The notes under the pieces: model-generated | Database searches by the model: none | Seen by the model: only the letters and a program-made list of their open reading frames with translations | What the model was told of the DNA's origin: nothing | Shown: piece after piece, positions 6,097 to 13,938 of the stretch | Position numbering within the stretch: the first letter of the stretch is position 1 | Layout of the letters: every line of letters starts with the position of its first letter | Translations under genes and position numbers: made by a program | NCBI GenBank assembly: GCA_030524205.1 | Contig: JAUNGZ010000015.1 | Coordinates: 1 to 32,926, forward strand | Reading direction: 5' to 3' | Length of the DNA: 32,926 nt | Origin: Eubacteriales bacterium | GTDB taxonomy: Bacteria; Bacillota; Clostridia; Oscillospirales; Butyricicoccaceae

Positions 6097-8383
6097 GTTC
6101 ATGCTCCCCAAAGAGGATTTTTTCCGGTGTGATCGGCAGCGTCCGGTGCCACACGCCGGTCGCGTTGTAAATCGCGTGCGCGATGGCGGGCGCGGGCGTG
6201 TTGATCACGATTTCCCCGATGCTTTTCGCGCCGAACGGCCCGGTCGGCTCGTAGCTTGATTCGAACGCGACGCGCAGGCATCCCACGTCCAGCCGCGTCG
6301 GGATCTTATATTCCATCAGCGAGCTTTCCGCGATGCGGCCGTTTTGGTCGTAGGTGACGTCCTCGTACAGCGCCATGCCGATGCCCTGCGCCAGCCCGCC
6401 CTCGATCTGCACGCGGGCAAGGCCCGGGTTGACCGGCGTGCCGCAGTCGACCACGGCGACGTAGTCGAGCAGCTCGACCGAGCCGGTCTCCTTGTCCACC
6501 TCCAGCTCGCACATGCCGACCATAAACGGCGGCGGCGAAATGGGCGAGGTGTGGGACGCGGTCGTCTGCGCCGCGACCTGATTGCCGCACATCGACTTGG
6601 CCGCCAGCTCCATGCGCGTGACCGCCGCGCTGCCGTCGAGCCTGCGCACGCCCGCGCCCGTGTACTCCACCTCGTCCGCGCCGCAGCCGAGCAGGCCCGC
6701 GCCGATCTCGCACAGCTTGTCCCGCAGCTCTCCGCAGGCTTTTTCGACCGCCTTGCCGGTCACATAGGTCGTCGAGGAGGCGTAGGAGCCGGAATCGTAG
6801 GGCGACGCGTCCGAATCCGCGCCGAACACCGCGATTTCGTCCACCGAACAGTCGAGGCATTCGGCGGCCATCTGCGCCAGGATCGTGTCGCAGCCCGTGC
6901 CCATGTCGGCCGCGCCGATCGTAAGATTAAAGAAGCCCTCGTCGCTCAGCTTGATCGTGGCCGAGCCAACGTCGACCCCGGAGATGCCCGAGCCCTGCAT
7001 GGCCATCGCCACGCCGACCGCGCGCACCCTGCCGCCCCCCATATCGCGGCAGGGGTATTTTTCGTCCCAGCCGATCATCTCCTTGGCGCGCGCCATGCAG
7101 CGGTCGAGCGCGCAGGCGTTTGCCGGCTCGTTATAGTAGGCGGGCATGGTCTGCCCCTCGCGCACCATGTTCTTTTCGCGCACGGCCACCGGGTCGAGCC
7201 CCAGACGCGCCGCCAGCTCGTTCACCGCGGACTCGACCGCGAAGATGCCCTGCGTCGCGCCGTAGCCGCGGTACGCGCCCGCCGCCTGCAGGTTCGTGTA
7301 CACCACGTCGTAGGAAAAGCGGAACGCCTCGAGATTAGTATTATACAAGGGGATGGATTTATGCCCCGACAGGCCGACGGTCGTCGGCCCGTGCTCGCCG
7401 AACGCACCCGTGTTCGACAGCGTGTACACGTCGATCGCGCGGATCGTGCCGTCCTTCATCGCGCCCAGCCGGACGGACACCTTCATTTCGTGCCGCGGCG
7501 AGCCGGCGGTCTGGCATTCCTCCCGCGAATAGACCATTTTGGCGGGTTTTCCCGTTTTCCACGTGACGAGCGCCGGGTACACCTCGGCCACGACCGTCTG
7601 CTTGGCGCCGAAGCCGCCGCCAATGCGCGGCTTTTCCACGTGGATCTTCGACTTCGGGATATCGAGCGCGTTGGCCAGAATGCGCCGCACATGGAACACG
7701 ATCTGGGTGGAGGAAACCACGTGCAGGCGGCCGTACGCGTCGATCTCGGTGTAGGTGCGGAAGGTCTCCATCATGGCCTGCTGGCAGGCCTTGGTGTGGT
7801 AGGTGTGCGCGACCACCTCGTCGCACGAGGCGAGCACCGCGTCCACGTCGCCGTCCGCGCAGGCATCCGACGCGCACAGGTTGCGCTTATTGTCCGCGCC
7901 GACCGGGCAGAGCGCGCGCCAGTCGTCCTCCGGATGCACGAGCACCGGATTGTCCTTGGCCGTGTCCATGTCGAGCACGGGCGCGAGCACCCGGTACCGC
8001 ACCTTGATAAGCTTCATCGCCCGGTCGACCGCCTGTTCGGTTTCGCCCGCGACGACGGCGACCGCGTCGCCCACAAAGCGCACGCGCCGATCCAAAATCA
8101 GCCGGTCGTAGGGCGAGGGCTCGGGAAAGGTCTGCCCGGCCATGGTGAAGCGCTTTTGCGGCACGTCCGCATAGGTGTACACGCATTCGATGCCGGGCAC
8201 TTTTTTTGCGGTTTCGGTTTGGATGTCCTCAATCAGCGCATGCGCATGCGGCGAGCGCAGCACCTTGACGACGAGCGCGTCCCTCGGCGTTACGTCGTCC
8301 GTATAGGCGGGCTTGCCGAGCAGAAGCTGCATCGCGTCCTTCTTGCGCACGGGCTTGCCGACCGTTTTAAAATTCCGTTCCAT
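6041..8383 (-). CDS. xdhA: Xanthine dehydrogenase, molybdopterin-binding large subunit
   Basis: This 780-residue protein matches the molybdenum-binding subunit of the xanthine oxidase family. It opens with the a/b hammerhead domain (GKPAYTDDV, LRSPHAHA, then RFVGDAVAVVAGET). The molybdopterin-binding region follows: KPRIGGGFGAKQ near residue 252, AAGAYRGYGATQ near 370, and a C-terminal GPFGAKSIGEIVINTP, whose Glu in the GE pair is the expected catalytic base. It should hydroxylate hypoxanthine and/or xanthine towards uric acid. Some clostridial homologues carry a labile selenium at the active site; none of the selenium genes is in the window. Start: ATG with AGGAGG nine bases upstream and 4 bp after xdhC. 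Related purine or nicotinate hydroxylases are possible, but the purine permease and xpt nearby favour xanthine. Confidence 0.93.
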   Translation of the reverse strand: MERNFKTVGKPVRKKDAMQLLLGKPAYTDDVTPRDALVVKVLRSPHAHALIEDIQTETAKKVPGIECVYTYADVPQKRFTMAGQTFPEPSPYDRLILDRRVRFVGDAVAVVAGETEQAVDRAMKLIKVRYRVLAPVLDMDTAKDNPVLVHPEDDWRALCPVGADNKRNLCASDACADGDVDAVLASCDEVVAHTYHTKACQQAMMETFRTYTEIDAYGRLHVVSSTQIVFHVRRILANALDIPKSKIHVEKPRIGGGFGAKQTVVAEVYPALVTWKTGKPAKMVYSREECQTAGSPRHEMKVSVRLGAMKDGTIRAIDVYTLSNTGAFGEHGPTTVGLSGHKSIPLYNTNLEAFRFSYDVVYTNLQAAGAYRGYGATQGIFAVESAVNELAARLGLDPVAVREKNMVREGQTMPAYYNEPANACALDRCMARAKEMIGWDEKYPCRDMGGGRVRAVGVAMAMQGSGISGVDVGSATIKLSDEGFFNLTIGAADMGTGCDTILAQMAAECLDCSVDEIAVFGADSDASPYDSGSYASSTTYVTGKAVEKACGELRDKLCEIGAGLLGCGADEVEYTGAGVRRLDGSAAVTRMELAAKSMCGNQVAAQTTASHTSPISPPPFMVGMCELEVDKETGSVELLDYVAVVDCGTPVNPGLARVQIEGGLAQGIGMALYEDVTYDQNGRIAESSLMEYKIPTRLDVGCLRVAFESSYEPTGPFGAKSIGEIVINTPAPAIAHAIYNATGVWHRTLPITPEKILFGEHEHEAHHLSRGGQQPPLRGE

Positions 8384-8387
8384 GCCG

Positions 8388-8846
8388 TCAGCCCTCCTTT
8401 TTGCGGTCCAGATAGGCGCGGATGCCGCGAAGCTGTCCCTCGTAGCCCGAGCAGCGGCACAGATTGCCCGCGAGATAGGCGCGGATCTCGTCGTCCGTCG
8501 GGTCGGGGTTCTCGCGCAGCAGCGCGATGGTGTTCATCACAAAGCCGGGATTGCAGAAGCCGCACTGCTCCGCGCCCTGATCGGCGATAAAGCCGACAAA
8601 ATCCGCGGCCTCGTCCTGTAACCCCTCGAGCGTCTGCACCGCACGCCCGTCCGCCCGCGCGGCGAGCACCGAGCAGGACAGCACGGGCGTGCCGTCGAGC
8701 AGCACGGTACACAGGCCGCAGTTTGCGGTCTCGCACCCGCGCTTGACCGAGCGGCAGCCGTGCTCGCGCACAAAATCGAGCAGCAGCGTGTCCGCACGGA
8801 CGGACGCGGCAAGCGGCTTTCCGTTGAGCGTCAGCTTGATTTCCAT
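8388..8846 (-). CDS. xdhC: Xanthine dehydrogenase, [2Fe-2S] small subunit
   Basis: The 152-residue product is the two-cluster ferredoxin-like subunit. The N-terminal plant-type cluster is bound by cysteines in GCETANCGLC and a downstream LSCSV. The C-terminal cluster uses QCGFCNPGF and NLCRCSGY. These clusters pass electrons from the molybdenum centre to FAD in XdhB. The ATG at 8846, starting MEIKLTLNGKP, lies 2 bp after the xdhB stop. A GGAGG motif inside the end of xdhB serves as its ribosome binding site. A longer upstream frame exists but adds 17 residues foreign to the family. Confidence 0.95.
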   Translation of the reverse strand: MEIKLTLNGKPLAASVRADTLLLDFVREHGCRSVKRGCETANCGLCTVLLDGTPVLSCSVLAARADGRAVQTLEGLQDEAADFVGFIADQGAEQCGFCNPGFVMNTIALLRENPDPTDDEIRAYLAGNLCRCSGYEGQLRGIRAYLDRKKEG

Positions 8847-8848
8847 AT

Positions 8849-9640
8849 TCAGCCCTCCTCCAGCGCGAGCGCCGCGCGGCGCACCAATACCTTGCAAATT
8901 TCGCGGCGGTAGTCCGCCCCCGCGCGGCGGTTGCCGCCGAACGCGCAGCGGGACGCGATATCGTCCGCGAACGCGCGGGCGCTCTCCTCGGTAATCCCGT
9001 TTGCCAGCAGACCCTTTTCATCCCCGAACGCCGCGGCCGGCATCGGCCGCGCGCCGACCGCGCAGGTGTAAGCGCCCTCCCGCGCGCACAGCGCGCAGGT
9101 CAGCACGGGAAAATCGGTCGAAGCGTTGCGCTGCGACAGGTAAACGGCCTTGACCGGCGCTTTCGGCACAGTCACCCGCACCAGAATGTCGCGCGTCGTG
9201 CGCGGCAGCGCGAGAAAGTCCGCAAGCGCCAGCTCGCCCGCGCGGTGCAGCTCGACCGTCGCGCCGAGGGCGAGGAACAGCGTCAGCACGTCGGAAAAGC
9301 CGAAGCGCCCGTACAGGCTGCCGCCGACGGTGGCGCAGTTGCGAAACTGCACGCCGACGATATGGCGGACGCTGTCCGCCGCCGCGCCCCGCGTCAGCGC
9401 GTTCAGCCCCTCGTGCGTTTCCAGCGCGCGCAGCGGGACCATCGCGCCGATGCGGTACGCCGTTTCCGTCTCCTCGATGCGGTCCAGTCCCAAATCGCAC
9501 AAATCCACCGCCGTGCCGACAGTTCTGCGCTGCATTTTCAGCCACAGCATGCCGCCCAGCACAGCGGTGCTTTTCTTTTGGCACAGTTCGTATGCCTCGT
9601 CCAGACTTTTCGCTCGGATATATTGATTGATCGAAAGCAT
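8849..9640 (-). CDS. xdhB: Xanthine dehydrogenase, FAD-binding subunit
   Basis: This 263-residue protein belongs to the CO dehydrogenase flavoprotein family. It shows the AVLGGMLWL flavin loop near residue 30, IGAMVPLRALE, and the strong HIVGVQFRNCATVGGSLYGR motif near residue 110 that contacts FAD. The C-terminal third carries the CO_deh_flav_C-like region ending CKVLVRRA. It takes electrons from the iron-sulfur subunit and passes them to an acceptor such as NAD+. The second ATG (9640) is chosen because it lies nine bases after GGAGG, while the first (9649) touches it. It is the first gene of the xdhB-xdhC-xdhA-mocA operon. Confidence 0.92.
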   Translation of the reverse strand: MLSINQYIRAKSLDEAYELCQKKSTAVLGGMLWLKMQRRTVGTAVDLCDLGLDRIEETETAYRIGAMVPLRALETHEGLNALTRGAAADSVRHIVGVQFRNCATVGGSLYGRFGFSDVLTLFLALGATVELHRAGELALADFLALPRTTRDILVRVTVPKAPVKAVYLSQRNASTDFPVLTCALCAREGAYTCAVGARPMPAAAFGDEKGLLANGITEESARAFADDIASRCAFGGNRRAGADYRREICKVLVRRAALALEEG

Positions 9641-9663
9641 TTTTGCCATCCTCCGGTCCGTTG

Positions 9664-9677
9664 ATACTTAAAGTATA
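9664..9677 (-). promoter_or_regulatory. xdh operon promoter with overlapping palindrome
   Basis: On the minus strand an extended -10, TGATATACT (TATACT at 9672-9677), lies about 30 bp upstream of xdhB, with no good -35. A perfect palindrome, ATACTT-A-AAGTAT (9664-9676), overlaps the -10. A weak -35 and a palindrome on the -10 suggest regulated transcription, but the regulator is not identified. Confidence 0.55.
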
Positions 9678-9746
9678 TCATATCCGCCTATCTTTTGAAA
9701 ACCGTGGTTTTTCGTTTGCGGCCGTCAAAATTTCTGCCAATTCCGC

Positions 9747-9797
9747 TTGACTTTAGTCCGAACCCGTACTATAATGCCCATTAGTCCGAAATCGTAC
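9747..9797 (+). promoter_or_regulatory. marR-MATE promoter with two repeat operators
   Basis: TTGACT (9747-9752) and TATAAT (9770-9775) are 17 bp apart. The spacer is TTAGTCCGAACCCGTAC (9753-9769), and an almost identical copy, TTAGTCCGAAATCGTAC, follows the -10 (9781-9797). The two copies are 28 bp apart, differ at two positions, and the first plus its flank (TAGT...ACTA) is an imperfect palindrome. This fits an autorepressing MarR-family regulator covering its own promoter. Confidence 0.75.
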
Positions 9798-9813
9798 CAA
9801 AGGAGGCGGTCCC

Positions 9814-10248
9814 ATGGAGATCCGCGCGCAGATGGAGCTGTTCAACACCTGCTTCTGCAAGGTGAACGAATTATACCGCGAATGGGCCAAGCGCAACGGC
9901 ATGAGCTACAACACGATGATGACGCTTTACGCGCTGGGCGAGTCGCGCGGCGCTACGCAGAAGCAGATTGCGGACGACTGGCTGATCCCCAAGCAGACGG
10001 TCAACACCGTGGTAAAGGATTTGGAAAAGCGCGGGCTGGTCCGGTTCGAGCCGTTACCCGGCGGCAGACAGAAGGCCGTGTGCCTTACCGAAGCGGGCCG
10101 GGCGTTTGCCGACGCCTGCCTGAAAACCCTGTATGAGAGCGAAGAGCGCGCCATGCGCTCGCTCGGCGGCGAGCTGTCCGAGGCGTTCCTGCGCGGCAAC
10201 CTCGCCTATACCGAAGCCTTTGAAAAGGAGGTGCGAAGCCGTGGATAA
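9814..10248 (+). CDS. MarR-family transcriptional regulator
   Basis: The 144-residue protein has the MarR winged-helix fold. A dimerisation helix comes first, then MSYNTMMTLYAL, the recognition helix region ATQKQIADDWLIPKQTVNTV (about residues 47-66) and the wing RGLVRFEPLPGGRQKAVCLT. It very probably represses its own operon by binding the paired TTAGTCCGAA repeats in its promoter, released by a small ligand. The ligand is unknown; a purine or a drug is possible given the neighbouring MATE exporter. The ATG has AAAGGAGG upstream. Its last 8 bp overlap the exporter start, so the two are translationally coupled. Confidence 0.9.
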   Translation: MEIRAQMELFNTCFCKVNELYREWAKRNGMSYNTMMTLYALGESRGATQKQIADDWLIPKQTVNTVVKDLEKRGLVRFEPLPGGRQKAVCLTEAGRAFADACLKTLYESEERAMRSLGGELSEAFLRGNLAYTEAFEKEVRSRG

Positions 10249-11569
10249 CGCACTGGGCAGACGGTTCACCGCCCGCTCGCTTTTGCTGTTCGCGCTGCCC
10301 AATATCATTATGATGGTCTTTCTGTCCATGTACACCATTGTGGACGGTATTTTTATTTCGCGCTTCGCGGGCACGCTGGCGCTGTCGGCGGTCAACATGT
10401 CCTATCCGCTCAACTGTCTGGAAATGGCGGTCGGCATCATGCTGGCCTCGGGCGGCAGCGCGGTCATCGCACGCAAGCTCGGCGAGGGCGACGCGGACGC
10501 GGCGCGGCGGGATTTCAGCTTTCTCGTGCTGGTTTCGCTTACGCTGGGCGTGCTGTTTATGGCGCTCGGCAACCTGTTCCTCGATCCTATCATCCGTCTG
10601 CTGGGCGCGAGCGAAGCGCAGTTCGAGCTGTGCAAAATATACACCCGCATCCTGCTTTTCTTCGCGCCCGCCTTCTTTTTGCAGACGGCGTTCCAAACGC
10701 TGTTCATCACCGCGGGCAAGCCCGGGCTGGGGCTGTTCGCCACGGTCTGCGGCGGCCTTGCCAACATGGTGCTGGACTATGTGTTCGTGGGCGTGTGCGG
10801 CTGGGGCATCGCGGGCGCGGCCGTCGCCACCGGGCTGGGCTATCTGGTGCCCGCGGCCGCGGGGCTTATCTACTTTGCCCGCAAGCGGGACAGCGCGCTC
10901 TACTTCGTGCGCGCGAAGCCCGACTGGCGCATGCTCGGGCAGGCCTGCTTCAACGGCTCGTCCGAAATGGTGACGAATATCGCCAACGCAATCACCACCT
11001 TTCTCTTCAACGCGCTCTTTCTGCGCTATTGGGGCGAGGACGGCGTGGCGGCGATCACCATTGTGCTGTATTTCCAATTTGTGTGCACCGCCGTGTTTTT
11101 CGGCTTTTCGATGGGCGTCGCGCCCGTCATCAGCTATAAATACGGCGCGCAGGACCACAAGCAGCTGAAGCACATTTTCAGAATCTGCATGGGCTTTGTT
11201 CTGCTGTGCTCGGTGGGCAGCTTTGTGCTTTCGCGCGTCGCCATCGGCCCGTGCCTGCGCGTGTTTACCGAGGCGGGCGGCAATGTGTTCCAAATCACCA
11301 TGAACGGCTTCCCCATTTACGCGGTCTGCTTTTTGTTTATGGGGCTGTCCATTTTCGCCTCCGCCATGTTCACCGCGTTTTCGGACGGTAAGGTCTCCGC
11401 GATCATTTCGTTCGCGCGCACGCTGGTGTTTTTGGTCGGCATGCTGCTCCTGCTGCCCGCGCTGCTTGGCGAGACGGGCATCTGGCTGTCCGTCCCGGCG
11501 GCCGAGGGGCTGGGCGTGGTCGTGTCGGTGTGGTACCTGATCCGCAAGCGAAAAATATATCAATATTAA
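10241..11569 (+). CDS. MATE-family multidrug/metabolite efflux transporter
   Basis: The product is a 442-residue, roughly 12-helix membrane protein with MATE features in both halves: NIIMMVFLSMYTIVDGIFIS at the first helix, LGEGDADAA in the first cytoplasmic loop, and a second half from about residue 230 that repeats the pattern (ISYKYGAQDHKQLK). MATE pumps export cationic or amphipathic compounds using a Na+ or H+ gradient. The start is a GTG at 10241 with AAAAGGAGG upstream, inside the 3' end of marR. The marR-MATE pairing is a common drug-efflux layout. Its presence between xdh and the purine permease leaves open export of a purine-related compound. Confidence 0.92.
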   Translation: MDNALGRRFTARSLLLFALPNIIMMVFLSMYTIVDGIFISRFAGTLALSAVNMSYPLNCLEMAVGIMLASGGSAVIARKLGEGDADAARRDFSFLVLVSLTLGVLFMALGNLFLDPIIRLLGASEAQFELCKIYTRILLFFAPAFFLQTAFQTLFITAGKPGLGLFATVCGGLANMVLDYVFVGVCGWGIAGAAVATGLGYLVPAAAGLIYFARKRDSALYFVRAKPDWRMLGQACFNGSSEMVTNIANAITTFLFNALFLRYWGEDGVAAITIVLYFQFVCTAVFFGFSMGVAPVISYKYGAQDHKQLKHIFRICMGFVLLCSVGSFVLSRVAIGPCLRVFTEAGGNVFQITMNGFPIYAVCFLFMGLSIFASAMFTAFSDGKVSAIISFARTLVFLVGMLLLLPALLGETGIWLSVPAAEGLGVVVSVWYLIRKRKIYQY

Positions 11570-11606
11570 AGAAGAGGCGCTCCTTTTAGAGCGCCTCTTC
11601 TTTAAT
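11565..11606. terminator. Bidirectional terminator between MATE gene and purine permease
   Basis: An 18-bp perfect inverted repeat (11565-11582 and 11589-11606, arms beginning ATTAAAGAAGAGG) with a 6-base loop lies between two converging genes. Confidence 0.92.
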
Positions 11607-11619
11607 GTGATTATACAGC

Positions 11620-13044
11620 TTACGCCTGCTCTGTTTTCTCCTTGGGGAGAACCACGTTCAGGATGATCGCGACAAACGCCGCCGGAACGATGCCCGAGCC
11701 GCCGAAAATAAGCTGCACGGTCTGCGGCAGGCCCTGAAGCGCCGCGCCGTTCGCGCCGAGGCCGTAGCCCAGACCGAGCGCAACCGAAACGATCGAGATG
11801 CTGCGCATGGTCAGCGGCTCCTTGGTGATCAGCTGGATACCGCTCATCACGATGGAGGCGAACATGATGACCGCCGCGCCGCCCAAAACGCTCTGCGGCA
11901 TGATCGAAATAACCGCCGCAAGCTTGGGGAACAGGCCGCACAGCACGAGGAAGACCGCGCCGCACGCGAGCGCGAAGCGGTTGACGATTTTGGTCATCGT
12001 GACCAGACCGACGTTCTGGCTGAACGAGGTGTTCGGCAGCACGCCGAACAGCGCCGCGAAGGACGAGCCGAGGCCGTCGCACATCACGCCGCCCGCAAGC
12101 TCCTTATCGGTCGCCTCGCGGCCCATGCCGCCCTCGGTCACGCCGGAGATATCGCCCACGGTCTCAACCGCGGTAACGACAAACATGATCAGCACCGGAA
12201 TGATCGCCCGCAGGTCGAACACGGGCTTGACCGGCAGAAGCTGCGGGATGGAGAACCAGCTCGCCGCGCCGACCTTGTCCCAGTTGAGCACCCAAGCCTT
12301 GGTGTATTCCGTGCCGTCCGCCGCAATGCCGGTGGTGGACAGGAACAGCGGCAGGATCGCGCAGATGATGTAGCCGGCGATGATGCCGAGCAGAATGCAG
12401 GACGAGCTCGCCATGCCCTTCGTCCCGTGCTTGAGCGCCAAAATGACGATCATGACGGCCAGACCGACCAGCAGGTTTTCAACCGAGCCGTAATCCGGCG
12501 CCGCCGTGCCGCCGCCGAACGAGCCGACGCCGACCGAGATCAGCGAAAGGCCGATGGACAGCACGACCGTGCCCGTGACGACCGCCGGGAAAAACCGGCG
12601 CAGGGGTTTCAAAAACGCGCCCAAAACGGTTTCAAACAGACCGCCGATGATCGACGCGCCCATAATGGCCGCATAGGATAAAATGCCGCCGCCCATGACC
12701 TCCGCCACGCTTTTGAACACGCCGATGAAGCCCGAGCTGGTGCCCATGATGATCGGCACCTTGCCGCCGACCGGGCCGATGGCGAACAGCTGCACGAGCG
12801 TGACCAGACCGGCCACCAGCATCGCGTTTTGCAGAAGCGCGACCTGAATGGCCGCGAATTCCTCCGCGCCGCCCCCCGCGGCGCACACGCTGGTGATGAT
12901 GAGGATGGGCGTCAGGTTGCCGACGAACATCGCCAGCACATGCTGCAAGCCGAGCGGGATCGCCTGTCCGAGCGGCAGCTTACCCGTAAAATTATACGGG
13001 CCGAAAAAGGATTTTTCGCTTTTTTCGTTTTTCTCGTTTTCCAT
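11620..13044 (-). CDS. NCS2-family xanthine/uracil permease
   Basis: This 474-residue integral membrane protein belongs to the nucleobase-ascorbate transporter family. The N-terminal IPLGLQHVLAMFVGNLTP is characteristic. The family signature QNVGLVTMTK matches QNxGxxxxTK. A conserved acidic segment, ETVGDISGVTEGG, precedes it; its first Glu is the usual substrate-binding residue. It should import xanthine, uric acid or uracil by proton symport. Context (xanthine dehydrogenase, Xpt) favours xanthine or urate. The ATG at 13044 has AGGGAGGACAAA upstream. It stands as its own transcription unit between two terminator-separated blocks. Confidence 0.92.
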   Translation of the reverse strand: MENEKNEKSEKSFFGPYNFTGKLPLGQAIPLGLQHVLAMFVGNLTPILIITSVCAAGGGAEEFAAIQVALLQNAMLVAGLVTLVQLFAIGPVGGKVPIIMGTSSGFIGVFKSVAEVMGGGILSYAAIMGASIIGGLFETVLGAFLKPLRRFFPAVVTGTVVLSIGLSLISVGVGSFGGGTAAPDYGSVENLLVGLAVMIVILALKHGTKGMASSSCILLGIIAGYIICAILPLFLSTTGIAADGTEYTKAWVLNWDKVGAASWFSIPQLLPVKPVFDLRAIIPVLIMFVVTAVETVGDISGVTEGGMGREATDKELAGGVMCDGLGSSFAALFGVLPNTSFSQNVGLVTMTKIVNRFALACGAVFLVLCGLFPKLAAVISIMPQSVLGGAAVIMFASIVMSGIQLITKEPLTMRSISIVSVALGLGYGLGANGAALQGLPQTVQLIFGGSGIVPAAFVAIILNVVLPKEKTEQA

Positions 13045-13085
13045 TTTGTCCTCCCTGTTTTTATTTTGTGAAGTGAAGATAATTT

Positions 13086-13091
13086 ATTATA
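13086..13091 (-). promoter_or_regulatory. Extended -10 of the permease promoter
   Basis: The minus strand reads TGCTATAAT, an extended -10 with a perfect TATAAT, 41 bp before the permease ATG. The -35 is poor. No purine riboswitch can fit: the permease leader is short and lacks the purine aptamer core. Confidence 0.5.
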
Positions 13092-13134
13092 GCAAAAAAT
13101 TCTCTTTACTCCTACCGGATCGGACAAATTTCTG

Positions 13135-13938
13135 TCAAAAAAACGAATTTTCTACATTTGGTTCAAGGACGCAGTGAAAAACCCCAGTCTCCTTGTCCTG
13201 TTTGACGCAAATCTCCGGGTACAGCCGCCGCAGCGCGGCCTGCGCGTCCGCCGCGCACGCGCCGCGCGCGGCAAAGCAGCCGGCGGCGCGCCCGTCCTTC
13301 AGCAGCAGCAGCCGGTCGCACCAGCGCAGCGCGAGCGCGGGATCGTGCAGCACGACAGCCGCCGCCTTGCCCTGCCGCGCGAGCCATCCGCGCACCGTGC
13401 GGAACAGCAGGTGCGTGTTGTAAAAATCGAGCGCGGCGTCCGGTTCGTCGAGCAGCAGCACGGGCGCGTCCTGCACGGCGACCCGCGCGAGCTGCACAAG
13501 CTGCCGCTGTCCCTCGCTGAGCCGCGCACAGTCGGTATCCAGCCGGTCCGCGATGCCGAACCCCTCGGCCGCACGCCGCACCCGCGCGCGCCCCGCCTCG
13601 TCCGGCGCGCCGAACAGGCCGCCGCGCGCGTATAGCCCCATCTCGATCACCTCGCCCGCGCACAAGCCGGGCAGCACCTCGGTGCGCTGGGGCAGCAGCG
13701 CCAGCCGCTTCGCCCGCGTGCGCGGGCGAAGGGCAAGGCAGTCCTCCCCGTTTACGCGCACCGCGCCGCCGAACACGCGCGCGCCGCCCGTCATGCCGCG
13801 CAGAAGCGTGGTCTTGCCGCAGCCGTTGCGGCCCAGAATACCGACCAGCTCGCCCGCCTCGGCGGAAAAGGAAAGCTCCCGCACGACCGGCGCCGCGTAG
13901 CCCACGGTCAGGTTTTGGATTTCAAGCGTCGTCCCCAT
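13135..13938 (-). CDS. ABC transporter ATP-binding protein (iron-siderophore/B12/molybdate type)
   Basis: The 267-residue ATPase shows Walker A GRNGCGKTT near residue 36, the ABC signature LSEGQRQL near 141, Walker B VLLLDEPDAALD near 160, and the switch His in VVLHDP. It belongs with the FecCD-type permease next to it, whose 3' end it overlaps by 17 bp. Together with the lipoprotein upstream it forms a type-II (BtuCD-like) importer. A ModE-type operator in the shared promoter and the molybdoenzyme on the same island favour molybdate or tungstate, as in the MolBCA system of Haemophilus. Iron-siderophore, heme or cobalamin remain possible. Confidence 0.9.
   Translation of the reverse strand: MGTTLEIQNLTVGYAAPVVRELSFSAEAGELVGILGRNGCGKTTLLRGMTGGARVFGGAVRVNGEDCLALRPRTRAKRLALLPQRTEVLPGLCAGEVIEMGLYARGGLFGAPDEAGRARVRRAAEGFGIADRLDTDCARLSEGQRQLVQLARVAVQDAPVLLLDEPDAALDFYNTHLLFRTVRGWLARQGKAAAVVLHDPALALRWCDRLLLLKDGRAAGCFAARGACAADAQAALRRLYPEICVKQDKETGVFHCVLEPNVENSFF

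Noticed and set aside
6344-8590. Open frame of 748 codons opposite xdhA
   Set aside because: Arg/His/Ala-rich antisense translation of xdhA without any recognisable motif or ribosome binding site.
9753-9797. The TTAGTCCGAA repeats as a CRISPR array
   Set aside because: Only two 17-bp copies, within a promoter, with no array-like spacers and no cas genes.
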